A stretch of DNA of 64,000 nt from Anomaloglossus baeobatrachus (lineage: Eukaryota > Chordata > Amphibia > Anura > Aromobatidae). Where the stretch lies: the NCBI RefSeq assembly GCF_048569485.1, contig NC_134355.1, positions 562,365,142 through 562,429,141 of the forward strand, given 5' to 3'. Below are positions 33,369 through 44,351 of the stretch, piece by piece. The notes beneath the pieces are model-generated. The model saw only the letters and a list, made by a program, of their open reading frames with translations. It ran no database searches and was not told the origin of the DNA. The number at the start of each line of letters is the position of its first letter. Within the stretch, counting starts at the first letter, position 1. The position numbers and the translations under genes were made by a program.

Positions 33369-35273
33369 TTGAGAGCGGATTACCAATTAAGTAAATCAGG
33401 TGATGTGCATCTCTGCAATGAGGAGGGGTGCGGTGTAATAACATCACCACCCTATTACATATTAAATAAAATATGTAAAAAGCAAATTAAGTTAGCTAAG
33501 TTTGAGACAGAGAGACTCATTGCGAGAGAAAGTAAAAATAATCCTAAAATGTTCTTTAACTACATAAACAGTAAAAAACTGAAAAGTGATAGTGTTGGCC
33601 CCCTTAAAATTAGTCTTGGTGAAATGGTGGAGGGGGATGAGGGTAAAGCCAACCTGCTGAATGACTTTTTTTCTACGGTTTTTATACAAGAAAATGCCAT
33701 GGCAGATGACATGACCAGTGATACCATAAATTCACCCTTGAATATTACCTGCTTAACCCAGCAGGAAGTACGCCGCCGCCTCGAAATCACTAAGGTTGAC
33801 AAATCTCTGGGCCCGGATGGCATACACCCCAGAGTACTACAGGAATTGAGTTCTGTGATAGATAGACCATTATTTTTAATCTTCTCAGATTCCTTAATAA
33901 CAGGGTCGGTACCGCAGGACTGGCGCATAGCAAATGTGGTGCCAATATTCAAAAAGGGGACAAAAACTGAGCCGGGAAATTATAGGCCGGTAAGTTTAAC
34001 CTCTACGGTTGGTAAAATCCTTGAGGGTTTCTTGAGAGATGCTATACTGGAGTATCTCAAGAAAAATAACCTTATGACAGAGTATCAACATGGGTTTATG
34101 AGGGATCGATCCTGTCAAACTAATTTGATCAGCTTCTATGAAGAGGTAAGTTCAAGCCTGGACCAGGGAAATGCAGTGGAAGTTGTGTATATGGACTTTT
34201 CAAAAGCTTTTGATACGGTGCCACACAAAAGGTTGGTACATAAAATGAGAATAATGGGGATAGGGGAAAATATGTGTAACTGGGTTAAAAACTGGCTCAG
34301 TGATAGGAAACAAAGGGTGGTTATTAATGGTACGTACTCGGACTGGGTCTCAGTTCATAGTGGGGTACCACAGGGGTCAGTATTGGGCCCGCTTCTTTTC
34401 AACATATTTATAAATGACCTTGTTGGGGGCATGCGGAGTAGAATTTCAATATTTGCAGATGATACTAAACTCTGCAGAGTAATCAATACAGAGGAGGATA
34501 ATTTTATATTACAGGGAGATTTATGTAAATTGGAGGATTGGGCTGAGAAGTGGCAATTGAAGTTTAATATAGATAAATGTAAGGTCATGCACTTGGGTAG
34601 AGGAAATAACATTTATGATTATGTACTTAATTGTAGAACACTGGGTAAAACAGACACAGAAAAAGACTTGGGTGTATGGGTGGATGGTAAACTTCACTTT
34701 ATTGGACAGTGTCAGGCAGCTGCTGCCAGGGCTAATAAAATAATGGGATGTATTAAAAGAGGTATAAGTGTTCATGAAAAAAATATAGTTCTACCTCTGT
34801 ACAAGTCACTAGTGCGACCGCACTTAGAATACTGTGTACAATTCTGGTCACCAATATATAAGAAGGACATAGCTGAACTGGAGAAGGTGCAGAGAAGAGC
34901 GACCAAGATTATTAGAGGAATGGGTGGGCTGCAATACCAAGACAGGTTATTAAACTTGGGGTTATTTAGTTTGGAAAAACGAAGGCTTAGGGGGGATCTA
35001 ATCACAATGTATAAATATATGAGGGGACAGTACAGAGACCTTTCCAAAGATCTTTTTACACCTAGGCCTGCGACTGGAACACGGGGGCATCCGCTACGTC
35101 TTGAGGAAAGAAGGTTTAATCATAATCACAGACGAGGATTCTTTACTGTACGAGCAGTGAGACTATGGAACTCTCTGCCGCATGATGTTGTAATGAGTGA
35201 TTCACTACTAACATTTAAGCAGAGCCTGGATGCCTTTCTTGAAAAATTTAATATTACCAGTTATGTATACTAG
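33369..35273 (+). CDS. CR1 reverse transcriptase, open frame fused at its start to mariner sequence
   Basis: The frame is open for about 634 codons to TAG 35271-35273. RT blocks are in order: SLGPDGIHPRVL, NYRPVSLTS, FSKAFDTVPH, SGVPQGSVLGP, FADDTKL (catalytic Asp pair near 34456), then the CR1 thumb and C-terminus (PHLEYCVQFW, RRATKIIRG, RLWNSLP). The endonuclease domain is absent. The first 29 or so codons are not LINE: they match the mariner's 5' region and are open by chance. There is no ATG at the edge and no promoter, so it is a truncated retroelement copy. The lack of stops over 600 codons suggests a recent insertion. Confidence 0.88.
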   Translation: MRADYQLSKSGDVHLCNEEGCGVITSPPYYILNKICKKQIKLAKFETERLIARESKNNPKMFFNYINSKKLKSDSVGPLKISLGEMVEGDEGKANLLNDFFSTVFIQENAMADDMTSDTINSPLNITCLTQQEVRRRLEITKVDKSLGPDGIHPRVLQELSSVIDRPLFLIFSDSLITGSVPQDWRIANVVPIFKKGTKTEPGNYRPVSLTSTVGKILEGFLRDAILEYLKKNNLMTEYQHGFMRDRSCQTNLISFYEEVSSSLDQGNAVEVVYMDFSKAFDTVPHKRLVHKMRIMGIGENMCNWVKNWLSDRKQRVVINGTYSDWVSVHSGVPQGSVLGPLLFNIFINDLVGGMRSRISIFADDTKLCRVINTEEDNFILQGDLCKLEDWAEKWQLKFNIDKCKVMHLGRGNNIYDYVLNCRTLGKTDTEKDLGVWVDGKLHFIGQCQAAAARANKIMGCIKRGISVHEKNIVLPLYKSLVRPHLEYCVQFWSPIYKKDIAELEKVQRRATKIIRGMGGLQYQDRLLNLGLFSLEKRRLRGDLITMYKYMRGQYRDLSKDLFTPRPATGTRGHPLRLEERRFNHNHRRGFFTVRAVRLWNSLPHDVVMSDSLLTFKQSLDAFLEKFNITSYVY

Positions 35274-35474
35274 ATTTTATGACAGGGTATTGATCCAGGG
35301 AACTAGTCTGATTGCCGGATGTGGAGTCAGGAAGGAAATTTTTTCCCCATTGGAACTTGTTTGCCACATTGGGGTTTTTTTTGCCTTCCTCTGGATCAAC
35401 ATGTTAGGCTACGGGTTGAACTAGATGGACTTAGAGTCTCCCTTCAACCTTAAAAACTATGATACTATGATACT
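33456..35474 (+). mobile_element. CR1-type LINE, 5'-truncated
   Basis: Contains reverse transcriptase and the CR1-like 3' end GGGTTGAACTAGATGGAC, followed by a short array of ATGATACT-type 8-mers (35455-35474), the tail typical of CR1. The 5' UTR, ORF1 and endonuclease are missing, as expected from incomplete reverse transcription. The left junction with mariner sequence is near 33456. Confidence 0.88.
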
Positions 35475-35539
35475 ATATAAGGTGTGCTTAATTATTAGGC
35501 AACTTCCTTTCCTTTGGCAAAATAGGTCAGAAGAGAGAT

Positions 35540-36540
35540 TTGACGGGCTCTGAAAAGTCCAAAATTGTGAGATGTCTAGCAGAGGGATGCAGCAGTCTTG
35601 AAATTGCCAAACTTTTAAAGCATGATCACCGAACAATCAAGCGTTTCATGGCAAATATCCAACACGGTCGCAAGAAGCGTGTTGGGCAAAAAAGATGCAA
35701 AATCACTGCCCATGAATTGAGGAAAATCAAGCGTGAAGCTGCCAAGATGCCATTTGCCACCAGTTTGGCCATATTTCAGAGCTGCAACGTTACTGGAGTA
35801 TCAAAAAGCACAAGGTGTGCCATACTCGGGGACATGGCCAAGGTAAGGAAGGCTGAAAAATGACCACTTTTGAACAAGAAACATAAGATAAAACGTTAAG
35901 ACTGCGCCAAGAAATATCTTAAGACTGATTTTTCAAAGGTTTCATGGACTGATGAAATGAGAGTGACTCTTGATGGGCCAGATGGATGGGACAGAGGCTG
36001 GATCAGTAAAAGGCAGAGAGCTCCACTCCGACTCAGACGCCAGCAAGGTGGAGGTGGGGTACTGGTATGGGCTGGTATCATCAAAGATGAACTTGTGGGA
36101 CCTTTTTGGGTTGAGGATGGAGTGAAGCTCAACTCCCAGACCTACTTGCAGTTTCTGGAAGACAACTTCTTCAAGCAGTGGTACAGGAAGAAGTCGGTAT
36201 CGTTCAAGAAAAACATGATTTTCATGCAGGACAATGCTCCATCACATGCATCCAACTACTCCACAGCGTGGCTGGCCAGTAAAAAGGTCTAAACGACGAA
36301 CAAATAATGACATGGCCCCCTTGTTCACCTGATCTGAACCCCATAGAGAACCTGTGGTCACTCATAAAATATGAGATCTACAGGAAGGGAAAACAGTACA
36401 CCTCTCAGAACAGTGTCTGGGAGGCTGTGGTGGCTGCTGCATGCATTGTTGATCGTAAACAGATCAAGCAACTGACAGAATCTATGGATGGTAGGCTGTT
36501 GAGTGTCATCATAAAGAAAAGTGGCTATATTGGTCACTAA
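35540..36540 (+). pseudogene. mariner/Tc1 transposase, broken
   Basis: The frame starts at a TTG where an ATG would be expected (35540). It reads SEKSKIVRCLAEGCSSLEIA, then KHDHRTIKRFM (helix-turn-helix), then KVRKAEK and a TGA at 35861-35863. After a frame change come VSWTDEMRVTLDGPDGW (first D), VLVWAGIIKDELVGPFWVED, FMQDNAPSHAS (second D) and WPPCSPDLNPIENLWSLIK (E). There is a further stop and frame change around 36290-36310. Start codon lost plus several breaks: not functional. Confidence 0.88.
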
Positions 36541-36865
36541 TTTTTGGGGGTTTTGATTTTGCATGTCAGAAATGTTTATTTCTAAATTTTGTGCAGTTAT
36601 ATTGGTTTACCTGGTGAAAATAAACAAGTGAGATGGGAATATATTTGGTTTTATTAAGTTGCTTAATAATTCTGCACAGTAATAGTTACTTGTACAAACA
36701 GATATCCTCCTAAGATAGCCAAATCTAAAAAAAAAAAAACTTCCAAAAGTATTAAGCTTTGATATTTATGAGTCTTTTGGGTTGATTGAGATCATAGTGG
36801 TTGATCAATAATAAAAAAAATCCTCTAAAATACAACTTGTCTAATAATTCTGCACACAGTGAATA

Positions 36866-36995
36866 AATGAGGCTATGAGGTGCTCATAATGTATTTGGAG
36901 GTTATATGGGGCTCATAATGTATGTAGGGAGCTATGTTGGGACTCATACTGTATATAAGAAGCTATGTGGGGGTCATAATGTATATAAATGTAAT
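36866..36995. repeat. Minisatellite, right part
   Basis: Continues the GCTATGTGGGGGTCATAATG-type units after the mariner insertion. Confidence 0.75.
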
Positions 36996-36999
36996 GCTC

Positions 37000-37635
37000 G
37001 TGGGGTTAGCACAGGGTTAATGGATCCACTGGGCCAAAGCACCAATCACTGGCCTGGAGGAGCATACCAAAATGGCTGGTGGTGGAGATAGGCTAGCACC
37101 AGGAGATAGCCAACAAGGGCAGCCCCGGGGATCATCAGACATTGGCAGCTGGTGCCACGGGTAAGAAAACAAATGGTCTCTGATAGTTAGAGCTGCAGCC
37201 GGTATCGCAGGTTCGGCCAGAATAGGTGGCTGTAGCAGCAGTGGCCGGACTGGATTTGCAGCAGCACCGGACAGTATCGTAGGAGTGACCAGTGTGAATA
37301 GTCTCAGCCGGAAATGCATTAACATATTGATGTAGCTCTTTGACCACTGTCTAATAGGGTATATGAAGTGCAGATTGGGTAATGCTGTTGTAATACTGAC
37401 CAGCTCATTAGGTATGTGAATTATAGAATACCATTTTTTTTACAATAGGTACTTTATGCTATTAATATTTGACCATTGTTTTTGGACCTTGGTATCTTAG
37501 ATACAGAAATATATTTAAAAAATCCACCTGTGTGGAATTTTATGTGTTTATCACCTATTTGGTTATGGCATTTTACACATATATGTGGAGTCATTTTAAT
37601 GACAATATTAAAAGTTAAGTTTTAAATACGGTGGT
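37000..37635. other. Unassigned GC-rich then AT-rich stretch
   Basis: 37000-37330 is GC-rich with words shared with Gypsy LTRs in general style (GCAGCAGTGGCCGGAC) but no resolved ends. 37330-37635 is AT-rich with no signal. Confidence 0.3.
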
Positions 37636-37654
37636 GCCCTTACATATATATATA

Positions 37655-37935
37655 CATGTAGCAGAGCTGCATGTGTGTCTATATGTGCATGTAGTTTGCA
37701 TATAGCAGAGCTGTACGTGTATGTGCATGTTGTAGAGCTGTGTCTATGTATGCATATTACAGAAATGTGTGTCTATATGTGCATGTAGTTTGCATGTAAC
37801 AAAGCTGTGTGTGTAGATATCTGCATGTAACAGAACTGAGTGTAGCTGTATGTGCATGTAGTTTGCATGTAGCAGAGCTGTGTGTGTCTATATCTGCATA
37901 TAGTTTGCATATAGCAGAGCTGTGTGCGTATAAGG
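37655..37935. repeat. Degenerate tandem repeat
   Basis: CATGTAGTTTGCATGTAGCA and AGAGCTGTGTGTGTCTATAT variants recur about six times with spacing of about 40-60 bp. Confidence 0.65.
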
Positions 37936-38329
37936 CACACTGCAAAATGACACTAACAATAGATTTATTATCTCCCTATTCTACCCTAACATATTAAAAT
38001 TAGTGCTAATGACATTTCTACTTTACACCACCAGGGCAGTTTTAATTATTAGTAAAAATGTTTTTCCTCTTTTCTGTTGTCTAAACCTGGGGTGCATCTT
38101 ATGATAAGTAGTGTGGTATAGTCTATAAAACATGGTAAATTTGCCTAATTACTTTTGAGACCCTGAAATGAGGAGGTTTTGTAAAAATTTGTTGCAGTTC
38201 CTAAAAGAATATTTTTGTTCAACCCATTTGATTAAACCTAATAATCTACACTTAATTCCATCTCAGATATATCATTTGAAAAAAAAAATAGTGGCATGCA
38301 GAGCCTAAATCATGAAGGTTTGGCCACTG

Positions 38330-38858
38330 TTGCCCAATTCTGGGCCTCATGCTGGGCCATAATGTTCCCCGATCCTGGGCCCCTATGTTCCCCCATCCTG
38401 GGCTTTTATGATTACCCATCCTGAGTCCCTATGTTCCTCCATTTTGGGCCCCTATGTTTCTCCATCCTGGGTCCATAATGTTCTTCCATCATGGACGCAT
38501 ATGTTCCTCCATTCTGGGCCCATAATGTTCCTCCATTCTGGGCCCATATTATTTTACTCCTTCCTGGGCTCCATCCTTGTCCCCTATGTTTCTCCATCCT
38601 GGGCCCATATGTTCCTCCATCCTGGGCTCATAATATTCCTCCATCCTGGGCCCCTATGTTCCTCTATCTTGGGCCCCCTATATTCCTCCATTCTGGTTCC
38701 ATTTATTTTTCCAACCTGGGTCCATAATGTTCTTCCATCTTAGGCCCCTTTCTTCCTTTACCCTTGGCCCCCATGTTCCTCCATTCTTTCCCTCTATGTT
38801 CCTTCATGCTGGACTGTAATGTTCACCCTTCCTGGGCCCTTATGTTCCCCCATCCTAG
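38330..38858. repeat. Minisatellite, left part (about 23-bp unit)
   Basis: Unit close to CCTATGTTCCTCCATCCTGG plus GCC. The array is interrupted by a solo LTR and continues at 40068. It is open in some frames because the unit lacks stops, giving proline/leucine-rich spurious frames. Confidence 0.9.
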
Positions 38859-40063
38859 TGTGACGCCCTGGACCCCAGGGGTCACAGGTAATAACACCTA
38901 CCACATACACACACACCCCCACCCCGTGTGAGGTCACATACACGTCTCCCGAAAGGGAGACCTGATGCCTCCCTCAGAGCAAGTAGGGCACACCAGGTGG
39001 GCAGAGTCAGGCAGAAAGGCACACCCACCGAGGAGACTACTGTCCTGAGGCAGGAAAGACAAAGATTGAAGTTCTAGAGAGAGTGTGGAGAGGAGCTGTA
39101 GAGCTGTCAGGGACCCGGGTAGGAGCCTGGGACCCTTGAACCGTCAGGCAGGCAGACGGTGGTGGCCGCCTGCAGGAGTACCGGTACAGCAACCGGCGGA
39201 ACCGTACGGACCGGGTCTGGGTTGGAGCCCGCCGGTCCTGAACCGGGGAGTCAACCGTGTATCGGAGCACCAGAAACTGGGTACTCAGACCCCGTCCTAG
39301 CTTAGAAGCCACTGAGTATAGGCAAATAGGCAAATTGACTGATTGCTGGCTGGACCTCACGGGTTCATCCACTCCCAAAGTCCTGAAAGAAGGCAAAAGC
39401 CCACCGAGACCGGGTGAGCGCCAAGGGCCAGCGCCTGCGGGCATCCGAGGGCTCCTCCGGCAGCTCAACGCCGGGGAGCGGGCTACCACTGCCCAGGCAG
39501 GGGAGCCGAAACACAACAACCAGAGGTGCACGGGAAAGGGGCCACCATCAACCCCACAGGGGACATCAGCAGCCGGCCGCGGGAACCGACCACATCCGAA
39601 CTTTGGTTTGCCAGTGACTCTGAGTGTGAATTAATCGTGAGTACACCAGTGCCATCCGGGCATGACACTACACCGCGGCACGGCACCCTGCACCCCGACA
39701 ACAACATCAGCGCTTGCAGTCCCCCGAGCCAGGGCCTCGGGACACACCGCCCTTACCCATGCAGGAGCTACCATCTCGGCTAAGGCCGCAACACCGATCC
39801 CGGACGAACCTGCCATCACCTCAGCCGCAGCGGTGGTGCATCCCGTCACCATGACCCGTGGGTGGCGTCACGACCCGTAGGACAACAACGCGGCCTCCCC
39901 CGGCTGCGTGCCTCGTCCCACACCACCCCACCGCCTCTCCCTTAACAGAGCGATGTGGCCCCCAGTCCGGAGGCGCTCGTGCCACCGACAACCCGAGCCC
40001 GGACCTCGAGCGGCTCGGCCCGAGCAGCGGAGAAGCAGGCCGGGCCCCTCTCAGGGCGGTACA
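38859..40063 (+). repeat. Solo LTR (1205 bp), Gypsy, target repeat CTAG
   Basis: Starts TGTGACGCCCTGGACCCC and ends GGGCGGTACA, the same ends as the 51.6-kb Gypsy LTRs. CTAG lies on both sides (38855-38858 and 40064-40067). The interior is diverged from those LTRs but shares CCGTGGGTGGCGTCACGA near 39857. There is no internal region. It interrupts a minisatellite, so the array is older. Confidence 0.9.
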
Positions 40064-40067
40064 CTAG

Positions 40068-40850
40068 CCCCTATGTTTAACCATCCTGGGCCCCTATGTT
40101 CCTCCATCTTGGGCCCCTTTGTTCCTTCATTCTGGTCCCATATATTCCTCCAGCCTGGGCCCATAATGTTCCTCCATCCTGGACCCATATTTTTGCTTCT
40201 TCCTGCACCTATATCACCCACCCTGGGCCACTATGTTCCCCCAATCTGGGCCCCTATGTTCCTCCACCCTTGGCCCAAATGTTCCTCCATCCTAGATCCC
40301 TATTTTTCTGTATTCTTGGCCCCTATGTTCCTCCATCCTTTCCCTCTATGTTCCCTCATGCTGGGCCATAATGTTTCCCCATCCGGGGCCGCTATGTTCC
40401 CGCATCCTGGGCTTCTATGCTTACCCATCATGTGCCCCTATGTTTCTCCATTTTTGGCTCTTATGCTCCTCCATTCTAGACCCATATGTTTCTCCATCCT
40501 TGTTCCATAATCTTCCTCCATCCTGGACCCATATCTTCCTTCATCCTGGCCCATATTTTTATTCCTTCCTGGGCTCCTAAATCCTTGGCCCCTATGTTCC
40601 CTCATCTTTGGCCCCTATGTTACTCCATCCTTGGCCCCTATGTTCCTCCATCCAGGGCCCCTATGTTCCTCTATTCTTGGCCCCTATGATCCTCCATCCT
40701 GGCCCCCTATGTTCCTCCATCCTGGCCCCCTATGTTCCTCCATCCTGGTCCCCTATGTTCTTCCTCCCTGGGCCCATATTGTTCCTCCATCCTGGGCCCC
40801 AATGTCACCCGACCTTGGCTCTTTTGTTCCTCATCTTGCCGAATCCACAG
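40068..40850. repeat. Minisatellite, right part (about 23-bp unit)
   Basis: Same unit as 38330-38858 (CCCCTATGTTCCTCCATCC). The most regular copies lie around 40620-40770. Confidence 0.9.
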
Positions 40851-41082
40851 AGATTAAAAAAAAAAGAAAAATTATTCTCATCTGCCTGCAGAACCACGCC
40901 GAGCTGTTTCCTCTGGCTCTTCATATCCGGTGTGGTAATGAAAATATAAAATATAGAAATGTGGCACTCCTTCTATAGTCGCTGGTGCTTGGATAGGGTC
41001 CCACCCCAGATCAAAAAAATTGAAAAAAATCCAGCACTCAAAGCATTCAACTGAAATTGTTTTATATTTTATTCATTGATCT

Positions 41083-41131
41083 GTGTAATTATTAAAGACG
41101 TTTCGGTCATCCGACCTTCATCAGTTTACAC
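41083..41131 (-). ncRNA. Hammerhead-like motif in the left arm
   Basis: Exact inverse copy of the motif at 41737-41785. Confidence 0.5.
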
Positions 41132-41736
41132 TACAATAAAAAGATACATAAAAGAGTTTTAAGTATACAGAAATAATGGCATTATACAATCATGGTAACA
41201 AAAAAGGGCAGAAATATTCTATTTAAATCTGGACATTGGACTGTCAGATTACATTGACTGCAGACCCGGACGGGCAGCTTTTTCCTCTGGTCCAGCTTTT
41301 TCATATATTTCTACAGAGCCCTTTCTGGTGAGTGTTCATTGCTTGGTATTTCTGTGTATTGTCTGTTTTATTAGAGTAGAATAGTGTCTCAGTGCTGGTG
41401 CTTAGGCTCTTTGTCCTTCTATATTAGCAAGATATACATTTTTGGATAAATTTTTGGGTTTCCTGTTTGGTTCCCCTTTTGTTGTATAATGGTTCTATTA
41501 TGCTACATTTTATCTGTATTTCAATTATATCTTTAGGTGGACATTATATCTGCTAGTGAAGCGGCTCAACTGACAGATTCTTCATTTTTTTCTTTTTGTT
41601 GACATTTTTTGTATATCATAGTTCATGATTCATGCATTATAATGTGGTGAATATTTCTGCCCTTTTTTGTTACCATGATTGTATAATGCCATTATTTCTG
41701 TATACTTAAAACTCTTTTATGTATCTTTTTATTGTA

Positions 41737-41785
41737 GTGTAAACTGATGAAGGTCGGATGACCGAAACGTCTTTAATAATTACAC
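41737..41785 (+). ncRNA. Hammerhead-like motif in the right arm
   Basis: GTGTAAA (41737-41743), CTGATGA (41744-41750), one extra A, stem II GGTC/GACC with loop GGAT, GAAA (41764-41767), then CGTC with a minimal palindromic stem III ACGT. After it TTT and ACAC can pair with AAA and GTGT across a bulge. The extra A before stem II departs from the consensus, so activity is uncertain. Confidence 0.5.
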
Positions 41786-41868
41786 AGATCAATGAATAAA
41801 ATATAAAACAATTTCAGTTGAATGCTTTGAGTGCTGGATTTTTTTCAATTTTTTTGGTAATGAAAATA

Positions 41869-43020
41869 GCCACCAGGCTATTAGAGGCTGGTCGCTGATG
41901 CACCGGATCATCATCCGGTGTCCCACTGAGCCAACTTAACCCTACATACATATATGACGATTTGCAGGAATACATTGGAAGCTGCACTGTACATCTTTGG
42001 TGAATGTTGAGGAGTTAAAAGACTTTTGTCCTGCAATGGATTAAAAAAAAAAAAGATGAGGTTTTGAATAATCTGCCTTTTCCCCTTCACAAATCAACAC
42101 ATTAGGAAGAATATTAGATATCTTTGTATTTAAAAAATCTGAGAAATCTAATATAAAATTATTTAAACCATAACTTAAACCCTGAAAAGAAAAAAAAGGC
42201 GTAATGCTAGAATTATCACTGTTTGTCCGCCGCTCTTCCCCCAAAAAATTAATATTAAAATGTCAATGGTATCAATAAAATACAAATGGATGCAAAAGAA
42301 AGCCCTCACACAGCTCAATTTTTTTCACCCCAAAAAATAAAGATAAAAGGATATATTTTGTATCCAGAGGTTGTAAACTGGAAAATCATGTTGCCAGGTA
42401 CATTTGTTTTGCCCACACAAGCAAAACCCCAAAAATAATGGGGGAATTGCGTAGGTGGTTTGCAATTTTATCGCACTTGCACTTTTTTTTTACCCACTTC
42501 CTATTCATTCTATTATAAAAAGTACGGGTGTCATTTAAACCTAAAAACTTGTCACAAAGAAAGAAACCCTCATATGGCCATGAGGATGGAAAATTAAAAG
42601 AAGGTATGGATCTCAGAACAAACACCAGCTCCTTAAGGGGATGACTTAAGTTTTTATTTTTATTAAAATCAGGGTTTTTTTTTTGCTTTGTAGAAAGTAT
42701 TAGTAATTCTATGTATATCCCAATAATGCACAGCATTATACAAAGGTAAAGGCATATATAGTCTGAGATCCAAAGCTGCACAATGAGGTAGACAGTGAGG
42801 TAGTGACATCAGGACCCATCATGGAACTTCGACCATGGACAGTGAGGTGATGACATTATGATATCATAATTGTCTAGGCTATTAGGGATTCTGTTCTTAT
42901 GTTGATCGGTGCATTCACGAAGGAGAAGTATCTCTAGTCAGTGCCCTTTTTATCTCGTTGATTTCTGGCAAATACCAGGAAATATTTTTAAAAATTTATA
43001 TTGAAAAGTTAAACTAGAGG
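41869..43020. other. Region upstream of the RING gene, no feature resolved
   Basis: AT-rich with several T and A runs. No open frame with a domain and no clear TATA box or CpG island were seen. Regulatory elements or a 5' UTR exon of the RING gene may lie here but cannot be shown. Confidence 0.3.
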
Positions 43021-43077
43021 TTCTCCAGCATATTCCATCCCAAGAGATTTCCAGCATCTTGGCCAGCTGAGACGAAA

Positions 43078-43836
43078 ATGACCTCACGGGACAATTCCAA
43101 CTCTTCCCAGGTCCCAGAAGAGCCTTCAGCAAATGGAACGGCAAGGCCTTCTACACCAGGTAAGATGGGAAACGTCATAAAAAGGAAGTCATTTTTCCAG
43201 CTATAGGTCTCTAAAATATATATTACTTACATGGAATAATATTCTACAGGAAAAGTCCTTATATGTGTTGTATGTCTTTTTCACACAGGAACATCGCGGC
43301 ATAGGAGGGAAGACTCCCCTATTGCTCATAGAACAAGGGGCAGGTTTGCTCGCGAAAGACGAATTGCTATAGCACCTGTCAATGCAAATATGAGGAGGCA
43401 GAGACGGAGAAGACCAGCACCATCACCACCATCACCACCAGTGGAGAGGTCCGAAGAGGCGAACCCCTCCCACAGTAACACCTATTTTGGCGTGGTGAAT
43501 TCATCCATGCTCATACTGCCAACCTTTGTAACATCAGCAGAGGACCCACCTGCAACCTGCGCCATCTGCTTGGACGACATTCTAACTGGGGATCAAGTCA
43601 GTTCAATGGAGTGCTCCCATTCCTTCCATACTACCTGCATCGGAACCTGGTTATTGGATAAGAACAACTGTCCTCTTTGCAGACATGTTAACAACCAGTC
43701 TGCATATAGGCTCCCGGCACATTTGGAAGAATTTGGCGAGATTCTGTTAATAACCTATGATGACCCCAATATGCCTTTCCACGCACAAGTGACTGTGTTT
43801 GCACGTGGCACATGGAGACCCCTTCTGTTCTATTGA
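43078..43836 (+). CDS. RING-H2 zinc-finger protein, probable E3 ubiquitin ligase (two coding exons)
   Basis: Exon 1 codes from ATG 43078 to 43159, with donor CAG/GTAAGA. Exon 2 runs 43289-43836 after a pyrimidine-rich acceptor ending CACACAG. Splicing keeps the frame (phase 1) and gives 209 residues. An in-frame TAG at 43015 precedes this first ATG, which has A at -3. Residues about 28-70 are Arg-rich (RHRREDS, RRQRRRRP), then come a Pro/Ser stretch and a RING-H2 at about 118-158: C-x2-C-x14-C-x-H-x2-H-x2-C-x10-C-x2-C, with CAICLDD and CPLC. All eight zinc ligands are present. RING-H2 domains recruit E2 enzymes for ubiquitin transfer. The substrate is unknown. There is no signal peptide or membrane segment. 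It resembles Praja/RNF181-type RINGs, but I cannot name an orthologue. AATAAA follows at 44147. Confidence 0.85.
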
Positions 43837-44146
43837 GAGGATGCATTTCCAGCAGGGGCTGCATTACATCAAGTGCAAGCACAGGGTCAGCTGCCACATC
43901 CACCATCTATGGAGCTGAGTATTGGGGCCGGAGGGCTGAACAGGGAAAGGGTTAATGTTACTTGAGTGCGGGCTGTGCAGAGAAGGGGATGATGCTGCAT
44001 GATGGGGTGCAGCACGGAGCTGCGTGCTTGAGTCTGCGCAGGAAAGGAGGTGATGTTACCTGGGTGATGCTGCATGTTGGGGTCTGTGCAGTGACGGGGG
44101 GTAATGTCACTCATGTGGGGTTGCATGCTGTATTAATATGTGTTTT

Positions 44147-44152
44147 AATAAA
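44147..44152 (+). terminator. Poly(A) signal of the RING gene
   Basis: AATAAA about 310 bp after the stop codon, followed by T/G-containing sequence. The intervening 3' UTR has repeated GATGCTGCATG and GTGATGTTAC words. Confidence 0.6.
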
Positions 44153-44351
44153 AATATTTGAGAACTACGGGTTGAATTTTCATTTCTATAAGTGTAAAGC
44201 TTGGTGTGACATTAGTGAAAAGGAACTGCCGTCCCTATCAGGGTATGTTCACACATTGCAATTTGTTGGTAAAACTATCTGTAGCCAAGTCCTCACCTGT
44301 AGACGCACACTAAATTGTTCAGATCTTGCTAACAATTTATTTCCTTTCTTT

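Larger units (their letters stand above)
33285..36861 (+). mobile_element. mariner/Tc1-type transposon interrupted by a CR1 LINE
   Basis: Left terminus CACTGTGTGCAGAATTATTA and the inverse at the right end (TAATAATTCTGCACACAGTG, ending 36861) match. TA precedes the left end (33283-33284). The right flank begins AA, so the duplication is imperfect. GCAGAATTATTAGGCAA-type subterminal repeats recur near 33290, 35490 and 36665. The LINE lies at about 33456-35474. Without it the transposon is about 1.55 kb. It sits within the minisatellite. Confidence 0.85.
40947..41854 (+). mobile_element. Hammerhead-bearing foldback element with 14-bp target duplication
   Basis: TGGTAATGAAAATA flanks it on both sides (40933-40946 and 41855-41868; the last T of the right arm may belong to either). 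Inside are a 66-nt 5' extension, then 207-bp arms (41013-41219 and 41649-41855) that are nearly perfect inverse copies, around a 429-bp centre. Each arm carries a hammerhead-like core. Poly(A)-type AATAAAATATAAAAC lies near the right end. There is no coding capacity. The long target repeat argues for retrotransposition rather than cut-and-paste. Confidence 0.75.

Noticed and set aside
38408-40978. Proline/leucine-rich open frames suggesting a secreted repeat protein
   Set aside because: They follow the 23-bp minisatellite and are broken by a solo LTR. Both strands show similar open frames.
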